Below are positions 6,915 to 13,165 of a stretch of 13,165 bases of DNA, piece after piece. Positions within the stretch are counted from its first letter, which is position 1, and each line of letters begins with the position of its first letter. The translations under genes were made by a program, and so were the position numbers. The notes beneath the pieces are model-generated. The model had not been told where the DNA came from. It made no database searches and saw nothing but the letters and a program-made list of their open reading frames with translations. Source of the stretch: CAITUY01 sp964611575 (GTDB lineage Bacteria > Verrucomicrobiota > Kiritimatiellia > CAIKKV01 > CAITUY01); assembly GCA_964611575.1 (NCBI GenBank), contig CAZTAJ010000115.1:1-13165 (forward strand). Reading direction: 5' to 3'.

Positions 6915-8885
6915 CTACTCTCCCGTCGCGGCGGGGCCGGGCGGCGTGCTCCCTTCCGCCAATTGGAGTCTGGCCCGGATCGTTGCCGCGAGCGCGGAGT
7001 CAGGGCGGTGGCCCCGACGCGACGCGAACCATGCGCGATAGCAAAGCGCCGCGGGACTGCGCCGCCCCAGCATCCAGTAGGCGGAACCCAGGTTGAGCAG
7101 GAGGTCCGGCGCCTCGAAGGTTGTATGGGCCAATCCCCGCAATCCGACCGCCACCGCGGCCTCGCCCCGCCCCAGTTCCTGGTAGGCCCGGCACAGCCGG
7201 ATCTCGGCCAGAGGGTAGTAGTGGCGACCGCGCAAGGTGGCGAACCCTCCCGGGTTGCGCAGGGCTGCGGCGCGCGCGAGGACCCGACGTTCGGCGTCCG
7301 GCCCGCCCCAGGGCGGTGCGCTGCCCGGCGCAGGCGCGGCGAGCGCCGGTATTCCGGGGGCGAAGTCGCCACGAAAGAAGATCGCCGAGTAGTCATCCAG
7401 ATGCACGCACCGCCAGGCCTCCTGGACGGCGATCGCCTGAAACCAGGAGGGCACGTCACTGAACGGGACGACCACGAACTGGATGTCGTGCCGCAGGATG
7501 GTCGCCCCGAGTTGGTCGGGCTGTGTGGTGGCCAGGTGTTGCCGGTACCACGCCGCGCCGCCGACTTCCAGTCGTCCGTCAATGAAGACCGGGCGGCGAG
7601 TGGCGAATTCAAGATAGCCGCCATCGTGGAGAGCGTTGAGCATGCGACCGGGCGGCACGTCGCTGCGATTGAGGAACGCCGCGGCCCGGACCGGCAAGGT
7701 ATGCGGATTGAAGCCCGGCCCCGGACGCGCGGCCCCGCGGCGGCCATGGTAAAGATAACCGCTGCGCGCGTGCAGGACCATCGTCACCCCAAGCGCCAAT
7801 GCCGCCAGCGCGCCCACCCAGCGCGCCCCGTGCCCGATGTGTCTGTCCCGGCCTCGTGCGCACCCCCGGGCGAGCCTCTGAGCGAGCGTCGCACATCCCT
7901 CCGCGACCAGCGGCAGAACAGCCACGAAGTGGTAGCCGAAATTCTTGCGGGCGAGAACGAACGCCGCGAGGGTCAGCGCGAACGTCAGCCGTTCACCCCT
8001 CGTGGCCCCACGCCACCAGAAGGGCGCGGCCGCCGCGCCGATAAGCACCCAGGCATGCATGTACGGCAGCGGCTGATAGCCCAGTGCGTGGCCGCCCGGA
8101 CTGTAGGCCCCGAAGTCCCACACGTTGCGATACTCCAGAATCCCGAGAGCGGATTTGAAGACGCTGTCCGCCTGGAGGTTTGCCAACTGCGCGAGAGGGA
8201 CCTCCAGTCCCCGAATCCCGTACGGGTTCAGCAGACAGGCGCCGGCGCCGGCCAGGGCCGCGGCCAGCAGGGGGCGGTCCGCGGCCCGTCCCTTGACGCA
8301 CTCGGTCAGGGCATACGCCCCCAGCACCACGAGCCCCAGCGCGAACAAAGCGTGGGTGTTGGTCCAGATGGCCATCAAGACGGGGATCGCCCACAGCGGC
8401 GCGGGCTCACGACGGCTTCGCCGCTCCAGCACCCAGAGCAACATGCCGAGGAAAAGCCATGAGACGGTGTGCGGGCGGAGTTCCCACGTGTTGCCGAGGA
8501 TGAACGGAATATGAAGCAGGATCGCGGTGAACAGGCCGCCTCGCCTCCGCTCCCACACGCGCCGCAGACCGATGGCCCCGGCGGCGAGCGTCACCGCCAT
8601 GTTCGCGACGATGAGTCCGACCGTTCCCGCGCCCGTGTAGAGACCCCAGGCGGCCAGTTCGTAGAGCCAGTACAGGTCCACAATGGGCCGACCGGCCAGC
8701 GGGTAGGTGAACGATTCGACGGAGGGGAACGTCCGGTGTTCGGCCATCCACCGTCCCATCGCCAGGTAGAAGCCAATATCCCAGCCCCAAATCGCCTGGA
8801 AGCCGGCCACGACCGCCATGAGGCACACGGCGCCCGTCGCCACCGCAAGCGCGGCCCGCCGAGAGGGGTCCCGTGCGAGGTTCAC
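6915..8885 (-). CDS. Polytopic GT-C-like membrane protein with TPR-like C-terminus
   Basis: A 656-aa protein of a type found as hypothetical membrane glycosyltransferases (GT-C fold, polyprenyl-phosphate-sugar donors). After a first membrane segment comes the loop GWDIGFYLAMGRWMAEH (34-50) with Asp36, then ESFTYPLAGRPIVDLYWLYE (57-76). Further signature pieces are WELRPHTVSWLFL, WTNTHALFALGL and LLNPYG (218-223). About ten hydrophobic segments end near residue 372. The soluble part includes LNALHDGGYLEF and RPVFIDGRLEVGG (431-443), the pattern usual after the membrane part of these proteins, and residues about 552-625 are TPR-like (AEIRLCRAYQELGR, LLLNLGSAYWMLGR). The start is GTG at 8885 with AAGGGGG close upstream. 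A 23-codon ORF ends at this GTG in a GTGA overlap. Sugar and acceptor are unknown; surface glycan or protein glycosylation is inferred from the neighbours. Confidence 0.8.
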   Translation of the reverse strand: MNLARDPSRRAALAVATGAVCLMAVVAGFQAIWGWDIGFYLAMGRWMAEHRTFPSVESFTYPLAGRPIVDLYWLYELAAWGLYTGAGTVGLIVANMAVTLAAGAIGLRRVWERRRGGLFTAILLHIPFILGNTWELRPHTVSWLFLGMLLWVLERRSRREPAPLWAIPVLMAIWTNTHALFALGLVVLGAYALTECVKGRAADRPLLAAALAGAGACLLNPYGIRGLEVPLAQLANLQADSVFKSALGILEYRNVWDFGAYSPGGHALGYQPLPYMHAWVLIGAAAAPFWWRGATRGERLTFALTLAAFVLARKNFGYHFVAVLPLVAEGCATLAQRLARGCARGRDRHIGHGARWVGALAALALGVTMVLHARSGYLYHGRRGAARPGPGFNPHTLPVRAAAFLNRSDVPPGRMLNALHDGGYLEFATRRPVFIDGRLEVGGAAWYRQHLATTQPDQLGATILRHDIQFVVVPFSDVPSWFQAIAVQEAWRCVHLDDYSAIFFRGDFAPGIPALAAPAPGSAPPWGGPDAERRVLARAAALRNPGGFATLRGRHYYPLAEIRLCRAYQELGRGEAAVAVGLRGLAHTTFEAPDLLLNLGSAYWMLGRRSPAALCYRAWFASRRGHRPDSALAATIRARLQLAEGSTPPGPAATGE

Positions 8886-8953
8886 GGCGCCCCCTTCTCA
8901 GCGGGTTCGGAACGGGGCGTGAGCCGGTAACAGTAACCCTTTGGCCGGGACAT
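8882..8953 (-). pseudogene. 23-codon ORF resembling the tail of a DUF2723 protein
   Basis: An ATG at 8953 with GGAGAGGAG a few nt upstream opens a 23-residue frame ending in TGA that overlaps the GTG of the GT-C gene as GTGA. Its GYCYRLTPR resembles the C-terminal GLCYRVEPK of the intact DUF2723 protein upstream, and the two share CTGTTACCGG at the nucleotide level. I read it as the 3' end of a lost tandem DUF2723 paralogue, possibly kept because it couples translation to the next gene. A true leader peptide is the alternative. Confidence 0.45.
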
Positions 8954-8983
8954 AAGGGACTCCTCTCCACATTGCGCAGAATT

Positions 8984-9008
8984 GGAGACGTTCTATGGGG
9001 ACGTTCTA
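8984..9008. repeat. Tandem 12-bp direct repeat (GGRGACGTTCTA)
   Basis: GGAGACGTTCTA (8984-8995) and GGGGACGTTCTA (8997-9008) differ at one base and are separated by a single T. Around them a second short word recurs: CGCAGAATTGGAG (8975-8987), CGCAACTGGAG (9013-9023) and CGCAATTGACA (9039-9049). On the minus strand the repeat begins at the stop codon of the transposase-like remnant, as expected for an element end or REP-like sequence. Confidence 0.6.
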
Positions 9009-9179
9009 GTTACGCAACTGGAGTTGAGGCACTTGCAACGCAATTGACACACGCCTGGTAGGTTTGCCGCGTTTGACGCGATGCCGGCCTCGCTCCATCA
9101 TCAACGTGGACGCGAACTCCCTGCTTCCCAGCACCCGTTCCCCCTCCACGCGTCTATTCATTGTTGATTCGGTGCGCAT
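9006..9179 (-). pseudogene. Remnant of a REP-associated (Y1/IS200-like) transposase C-terminus
   Basis: A 57-codon frame between the DUF2723 stop (5 nt upstream) and the direct repeat. It contains GERVLGSREFASTLMMERGR (residues 15-34) followed by a basic stretch HRVKRGKPTRR. The VLGSREF motif followed by a basic R-K-G stretch matches, from memory, the tail of REP-associated tyrosine transposases. The HUH and catalytic Tyr part is absent and no complete element surrounds it, so it is at most a decayed 3' fragment. The adjoining repeats support a mobile origin. A short unrelated ORF is the alternative. Confidence 0.45.
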
Positions 9180-9183
9180 TAGC

Positions 9184-10854
9184 TCACGGTTGCGGCACGT
9201 TTGCCCGGGTTCCTTCCGTATGGGCGGCCTTCGGTTCGACCCGGTAACAGAGCCCCCGCTGCACGAGGGTGACGGTGAACCCGCGCCCGAACAGGTTGGT
9301 GAAGGTGGTGTAGACCGGGCGGCCCTGCCGGTGCGCGTCGAGCGCGAGCTGCTCGGAACCGATTGGCCCGACAAAGACCCCGTTGACCAGCCGCACGTCC
9401 GGCCGCCGGCTCTCGACCACCTGCAGGTATTCGAGGATCGGCACGTGCTCCCACATGCCGACGAAGAGCGCCCCGGGATCCATGGCCGCCAGGATGCGCT
9501 CGCCGGTGTGCCGGGCCGACCGGTCGCGGCTGAGGTCCGCATAAGGGTAGTTGAACCACGCCAGCCTCAGCACCAGAAGAGCGGCAAGGGCGGGGATGAC
9601 TCCGGCCAACCGGACCCGTCCCGCCAGGGTCTCCAGGCCCAACCCGAAGAGCAGAGCCGCGACCAGGTAACTCACCGAATACATCCAGTCGGTGTCCAGG
9701 GCGCCATAGGCCAGGTAGAAGCCGGAGTGACAGAGGAAGAGCAGCGCGCACGCGATCACGAAATGGCGGCGGTCACGCCGGCCCGCGATCCCGGCCGCCA
9801 GACCGAGCAGGCTCAGGCCCGCCGCTAGGATGCCGAAGTTGGCCAGGAGTTGGGCGACGAGCCGGCGCAGGTGGCCGCCGAGGTCCGCCAGCGGGACGCT
9901 GAAGAACAGCGACTCGAACATGCCCCCGCGGATCATCCAGAGCCAGCCCTCCGGCGAGAACAGATCAACCTGCGGAAAGTAGTCGCGCACGAAGTCCACG
10001 GGTGGATGCGCCGCATGTCGGATCGGCAGATAAAGAAAGATGGCTGCGAACGCGGCCAGGGCGGCCAGCCCGGGGCCGAGCCAGCGCCGGGGTTGCCTCC
10101 AGAGCGTTGGGTCGGACGCCAGGACGAGCCAGGCCAGACCGGGTCCGACGAGCACGAGCGCGGTGTGGTTGCCCGTCCCCAGCCCCGCCAGGATGCCGGC
10201 GGCCCAGAGGAGCCCGTCGCGCCGCGTGTCGCGCCATGTCACGATCAGCCACAGCAGGGCCGAGACGATGCACAGGTGCGGCGCATAAAGCTCGGCCACC
10301 ACGGCCCACACCCAGACGTAGTAGGAAGCCGCCAGCAGCCACGCGGTCGCCACGCCGATCCAGGCATGGCCCGTGACCCGGCGCATGGCGGCATAGACGA
10401 AGAATGCGCTCAGTGCGCCGGCCACAACGGACACCAGGTTCACGCGCCACCCCACGTCGCCGAAGGGCAGGAGACAGAAGAGCCGGCCCACCAGTAGAAA
10501 CAGCGGCGAACCCGGGCTGTGAATGATGCCGAGCGTGTAGGCCCCGGTCGCCAGTTCCGCACTGTCCAGGCCGTACACGGTGGGCGCCATGGTGTTGAGG
10601 TACAGGCAGAAGGGAGCCAGGAAAACCAGCAGGCCGAGCCACCGAGGGGGTTCAGGAATCTGTTGGGCCTGTGACGGAGTCACTGGTTTCGAGGGGTCTG
10701 AACTTCCAACATCCAACGCCCAACGCCCAACATCCAAGTTGGGAATTCTCTTTCCTTGGACGTTGGACGTTGGGTGTTGAGTGTTGGGCGTTGATTCAGC
10801 GACAACGTTGCCCGGCCCTGACCCCTGACCCCCGAACCCTGACCCCTTCTTCAT
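9184..10854 (-). CDS. DUF2723-family polytopic membrane protein
   Basis: A 556-aa protein of the DUF2723 family, related to protein O-mannosyltransferase-like and TMEM260 proteins with a GT-C type fold; the bacterial function is not proven. Diagnostic text at residues 86-120 includes LNTMAPTVYGLDSAELATGA, then YTLGIIHSPGSPLFLLVGRL, with acidic Asp97 and Glu100 in the first loop, then WRVNLVSVVAGALSAFFVYA. About ten more membrane segments follow and a soluble C-terminal part (about 440-556) contains MDPGALFVGMWEHVPILEYL. The ATG at 10854 has AAGGAAGG just upstream and overlaps the preceding stop as ATGA, so the start is well supported. The odd part is residues 2-50: they are encoded by a heptad tandem repeat and a heptad palindrome, not by family sequence, which begins near residue 70. 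A GTG at codon 58 has no ribosome binding site. Confidence 0.9.
   Translation of the reverse strand: MKKGSGFGGQGSGPGNVVAESTPNTQHPTSNVQGKRIPNLDVGRWALDVGSSDPSKPVTPSQAQQIPEPPRWLGLLVFLAPFCLYLNTMAPTVYGLDSAELATGAYTLGIIHSPGSPLFLLVGRLFCLLPFGDVGWRVNLVSVVAGALSAFFVYAAMRRVTGHAWIGVATAWLLAASYYVWVWAVVAELYAPHLCIVSALLWLIVTWRDTRRDGLLWAAGILAGLGTGNHTALVLVGPGLAWLVLASDPTLWRQPRRWLGPGLAALAAFAAIFLYLPIRHAAHPPVDFVRDYFPQVDLFSPEGWLWMIRGGMFESLFFSVPLADLGGHLRRLVAQLLANFGILAAGLSLLGLAAGIAGRRDRRHFVIACALLFLCHSGFYLAYGALDTDWMYSVSYLVAALLFGLGLETLAGRVRLAGVIPALAALLVLRLAWFNYPYADLSRDRSARHTGERILAAMDPGALFVGMWEHVPILEYLQVVESRRPDVRLVNGVFVGPIGSEQLALDAHRQGRPVYTTFTNLFGRGFTVTLVQRGLCYRVEPKAAHTEGTRANVPQP
10706..10790. repeat. Heptad-built palindrome (CCAACRY / TTGGRYG) inside a coding region
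   Basis: The left arm (10706-10740) is five 7-bp units of the form CCAACRY, the last being CCAAGTT. The right arm (10756-10790) is five units of the form TTGGRYG. They flank a 15-bp centre containing GAATTC. The arms are imperfectly complementary and would form a hairpin of about 35 bp with wobble pairs in RNA. It lies within codons 22-50 of the DUF2723 gene and is translated in frame (for example TPNTQHPTSNVQ and NLDVGRWALDVG). I associate such repeats with intergenic regions of Kiritimatiellota and Lentisphaerota genomes. Confidence 0.85.
10816..10843. repeat. Heptad tandem repeat CCCTGAC, four units
   Basis: Four consecutive 7-bp units on the plus strand: CCCTGAC twice, then CCCCGAA, then CCCTGAC. 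They occupy codons 4-13 of the DUF2723 gene, read as a Gly/Ser-rich stretch (GSGFGGQGSG). A gain or loss of one unit would shift the reading frame. Confidence 0.8.
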
Positions 10855-12587
10855 GGCCTTCCTTGCACCGTAAACCGCGAAAACGTCATCTCCTGGATGA
10901 CACGCCGCTGGATCAACGTCGCAGCGGTCCCGCGCGCGGTGCGGATCGCGTGAGGGGGGGGCTCATAGCTCACGAAGAGGAACGAGGGCGCGCGGGCCCC
11001 GCTGCGGTTGAGCCACATGGATAGATCGGTTCCGTGGTTCAGAGTATAGAACTCCGCGCGGACGAAGGTCGGCGCGAGGGCCGCGGCCAGCCACCATTGG
11101 TCGGTCACAACCGGAACGCCTGTATTCAGTAGTTCACGCTCGAAGGCATGGAGGTCACGCTTGGTCACCTGCAGCTCGATGATTCCCCGCACGCCGCACC
11201 CGCATGACAGAACCAGAAGCGAGGCCGCGAGTGCCAGACCGGCGAAACGACGCCAGCCTCCGCCTGCGCGGGCAAACCGAACCACCGCGGCGGCGCCCAG
11301 CACGGCCGCCAGCAGATAGGCGACCATCGCGTAACGCAGCCCCCACTCGGGACCGCCGGCGGGGCGGCGCAACAGCCAGGTAGTAAGCAGGTGCATAATC
11401 AGAATCAGGGACAGCAGCGCGGTCAGAAATCGTTCTCCCCTTCCGGGTCGGGCATCGTCGGCCCGCGTCGGTAGCCAGGCGAGGGCCAGGCTGGGCATGG
11501 GCAGGAGCAACCCGTGGATGGCGCGGTAGCGGTCCGGCAGGCATAATCCGTAGGCGGCGCCCGCCGCCACAAGGCACCCGCCGGCCAGCCAACACCAAAA
11601 ACGCCGCGGCATCACGACGCTCGACGAGAGTGCGCACAGCACGAGCCCGAACAGGCAGGTCACCGCCCACTCCTCCGGCAGCGGGACGCCGAACTGCTCC
11701 GGATTGTTGACGAGCACATGCAGGACGTGCTGCGGCAGCGAGCGCCACAAGGCCGCGCCTTTCAGTCCGGCCAAGGCATTGAGGGCGTCGGTGAGGAGTT
11801 CCGCCGCCCGGCCATCACCGAGCGAAGCGATTGTCCACGCGGGTAACGCTATCGCCAGGAGGGGCGCCAGCGCGATTCCGGCGAGCCCGACCGTTCGTCT
11901 GCGGCCCGTGGTCAGGGTCGCAACGCCGGCGCAGAGCAGGGCGGCGAGAAAGATAAGCGCTTCGTCGCGCAAGGCGTAGAAGCCCGCCAGGCAGGCGGTG
12001 GCTCCGAGGCCGCAGAGGAGCCGGCGTCGGAGTGAACCGCGAAACAGGTCCCAGCCGCACAGCAACGCGCCCAGGGCCAGCGCGCACGCCAGGCTGTGTT
12101 CGAGAAAGAGCGTCGAGTGAAAGAACAGGGGCGAGGCCAGGCCGGCCAATAGGATGGCGGGCACGGCGGCGCCGGGCTCCAGCCGCCGCGCCAGCACTCC
12201 CGCCAGGAACGCCACCAGAATGCCGCCGGACAACGGAATGGCATACAACCCCCAGATGCCCAGCATTTTAAAGAACGGGAGCGAGAGCGCGGGGAAGAGC
12301 GCCGGCCAGTGATTGCGAACGCCGGACGGCCACAGCGGTTGCGGATAGATCGGCGCGGCCGGATAGAAGGCGAAGAACGGATCCGAAGAAACGGCTCCAT
12401 AGGCGATGCGATGAGCCGGCGCCGTGTTCACGAGGCGGCTATGCATCTGGATGAATTTGGCGCCCTCGTCAGGCGACCAGAAGACGGAGGGCTGCAGCGT
12501 CGAAAGCGTCGCGACATAGACGGCGCACACCACGCCCTCGGCGAGAAGGGGAAGGAGCCATCTGGAACTCAGGAAATCAGGAAGCAT
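10851..12587 (-). CDS. Polytopic GT-C glycosyltransferase-like membrane protein
   Basis: A 578-aa protein with about eleven hydrophobic segments and little soluble sequence apart from a C-terminal part (about 475-578). The first membrane segment (about 10-28) is followed by a loop with FWSPDEGAKFIQMHSR (36-51); the acidic pair Asp40-Glu41 fits the catalytic region of GT-C enzymes that use lipid-linked sugars (ArnT/GT39/GT83-like). A second loop contains RNHWPALFPALSLPFFK. I cannot assign a family number or sugar. The ATG at 12587 has GGAAAGGGAAG before it, and it overlaps the DUF2723 gene by ATGA, so the two are coupled. The first ten residues (MLPDFLSSRW) and the start codon fall within an inverted repeat. 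It lies 120 bp below the GNAT-like gene and is probably in the same operon. Confidence 0.8.
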   Translation of the reverse strand: MLPDFLSSRWLLPLLAEGVVCAVYVATLSTLQPSVFWSPDEGAKFIQMHSRLVNTAPAHRIAYGAVSSDPFFAFYPAAPIYPQPLWPSGVRNHWPALFPALSLPFFKMLGIWGLYAIPLSGGILVAFLAGVLARRLEPGAAVPAILLAGLASPLFFHSTLFLEHSLACALALGALLCGWDLFRGSLRRRLLCGLGATACLAGFYALRDEALIFLAALLCAGVATLTTGRRRTVGLAGIALAPLLAIALPAWTIASLGDGRAAELLTDALNALAGLKGAALWRSLPQHVLHVLVNNPEQFGVPLPEEWAVTCLFGLVLCALSSSVVMPRRFWCWLAGGCLVAAGAAYGLCLPDRYRAIHGLLLPMPSLALAWLPTRADDARPGRGERFLTALLSLILIMHLLTTWLLRRPAGGPEWGLRYAMVAYLLAAVLGAAAVVRFARAGGGWRRFAGLALAASLLVLSCGCGVRGIIELQVTKRDLHAFERELLNTGVPVVTDQWWLAAALAPTFVRAEFYTLNHGTDLSMWLNRSGARAPSFLFVSYEPPPHAIRTARGTAATLIQRRVIQEMTFSRFTVQGRP

Positions 12588-12620
12588 CTTCCCTTTCCGG
12601 TTCGTGAGGTCCTGAGTTCC
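12564..12620. repeat. Nested inverted repeat spanning the GT-C start codon
   Basis: Outer arms GGAACTCAGGA (12564-12574) and TCCTGAGTTCC (12610-12620) are perfect 11-bp inverted copies. Inside, GGAAG (12580-12584) and CTTCC (12588-12592) form a perfect 5-bp stem whose 3-nt loop is CAT on the plus strand, which is the ATG at 12587-12585 of the GT-C gene. The left outer arm is translated as part of the protein N-terminus. Confidence 0.8.
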
Positions 12621-12707
12621 CGATTCGATTCCGCGCCGTTTGATCCGCCAGCCATCGGCGGTCGGGACTCTGAGTCGTAAGCGGTGCGCGTTGGGCGTTC
12701 ATGGTCC

Positions 12708-13165
12708 TCACACCGTATCGCTGTCGCCCATGGAGAGGAACCAGTTTCGCGCGCACCCGGCCGCCGAGACGTCGGGTTCCGCACCGGATGCCAAGGCGCT
12801 GACCTGGACGCCGCCCGGTCCCGTGCGGCGGGGAATGAATCCTCGGCAGACAAGCGCGCGGCGCAGGTGCGTGTGAGGAAACGTCCAGACTTCGGCGACA
12901 TCCGCCGCCTGGGCGCGCAACCAGGCGACGGCGGCGCGAATCAGCAGGTTGACGATCCTGGGATCGCCATGCCGGACCGTGACGAGGTCGGCGATGCACC
13001 CGCGAAGCCGGCCATTGCGTCGGCGCAACCCCAGAACGGCATAGCCCTCGATGCGGCCTGCGTCGGCGCTTTCGACGCAGAGCTTTTCGTACACAACGCC
13101 CGGTGTGTCCACGTAGCGCCAGTTCAAGTGCGCCGCATTGCGCACAAGCATCACGGGGTAGTCGT
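12708..13165 (-). CDS. GNAT-like acetyltransferase, N-terminus cut by window edge
   Basis: The last 151 residues of a protein that begins beyond the right edge. The visible sequence starts DYPVMLVRNAAHLNWRYVDTP; the LNWRY-x-x-P segment, then a strand pattern (EGYAVLGLRRRNGRLRG), CIADLVTVR, a helix (IVNLLIRAAVAWLRAQAAD), and a final NWFLSMGDSDTV fit a GNAT-superfamily acyltransferase of the kind seen next to polysaccharide genes. This is a fold-level call from pattern; no acyl-CoA or acceptor residues can be named. The stop is 120 bp above the GT-C start. Context suggests modification of a surface sugar or lipid precursor, which is inference. Confidence 0.65.
   Translation of the reverse strand, partial: DYPVMLVRNAAHLNWRYVDTPGVVYEKLCVESADAGRIEGYAVLGLRRRNGRLRGCIADLVTVRHGDPRIVNLLIRAAVAWLRAQAADVAEVWTFPHTHLRRALVCRGFIPRRTGPGGVQVSALASGAEPDVSAAGCARNWFLSMGDSDTV

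Noticed and set aside
6759..8462. 567-aa plus-strand ORF opposite the GT-C/TPR gene
   Set aside because: Composition is Arg/Pro/Gly/Gln-rich without hydrophobic or catalytic patterns; antisense shadow of a clear membrane protein.
12577..12702. 41-codon minus-strand ORF between the GNAT-like and GT-C genes
   Set aside because: Hydrophilic, unrecognised and overlaps the GT-C start by 11 nt; its first codons look like heptad-repeat sequence. Not enough support for a gene.

Overview
The window is a GC-rich bacterial segment in which every gene I can support lies on the minus strand, so transcription runs from high to low coordinates. The gene content suggests a member of the Planctomycetes-Verrucomicrobia-Chlamydiae group (Kiritimatiellota, Lentisphaerota or Verrucomicrobiota), probably environmental. 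The grounds are large GT-C and DUF2723 membrane proteins, a short exported protein with the strand pattern ending in FYRV that is common in that group, and palindromic heptad repeats (CCAACRY / TTGGRYG) that I associate with those genomes. This placement is inference; there is no rRNA or marker gene here.

Upper block (13165 down to about 6915): the C-terminal part of a GNAT-like protein, a polytopic GT-C glycosyltransferase-like protein (10851-12587), a DUF2723 membrane protein coupled to it by an ATGA overlap (9184-10854), and a second GT-C-like membrane protein with a TPR-like tail (6915-8885). They look like a surface-glycan or protein-glycosylation cluster using lipid-linked sugars. The gene boundaries in this block carry repeats and relics: a nested inverted repeat with a start codon at its apex (12564-12620), a heptad tandem repeat and a long heptad palindrome translated in frame inside the DUF2723 N-terminus (10706-10843), and a 298-bp gap (8886-9183) holding a transposase-like remnant, short direct repeats and a 23-codon ORF that resembles the tail of another DUF2723 protein.

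Middle block (6648 down to 2815): a 78-aa basic protein of unknown function, a 138-aa exported protein, and a 1037-aa ketosynthase-acyltransferase overlapping it by GTGA. The ketosynthase has a full Cys-His-His set and resembles PUFA-synthase/enediyne-type ketosynthases. The acyltransferase has its Ser and His but altered surrounding motifs. No carrier protein, ketoreductase or dehydratase is present in the window, so partners must act in trans.

Lower block (2641 down to 1): a secreted alkaline phosphatase of the PhoA type, a terminator-like hairpin, and the first 352 residues of a YibE/F-family membrane protein that runs off the left edge.

I see no tRNA, rRNA, CRISPR array or complete insertion sequence. 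The points most worth a second look are the repeat insertions that are translated or that sit on start codons, the DUF2723-tail relic, and the stand-alone ketosynthase-acyltransferase coupled to an exported protein.
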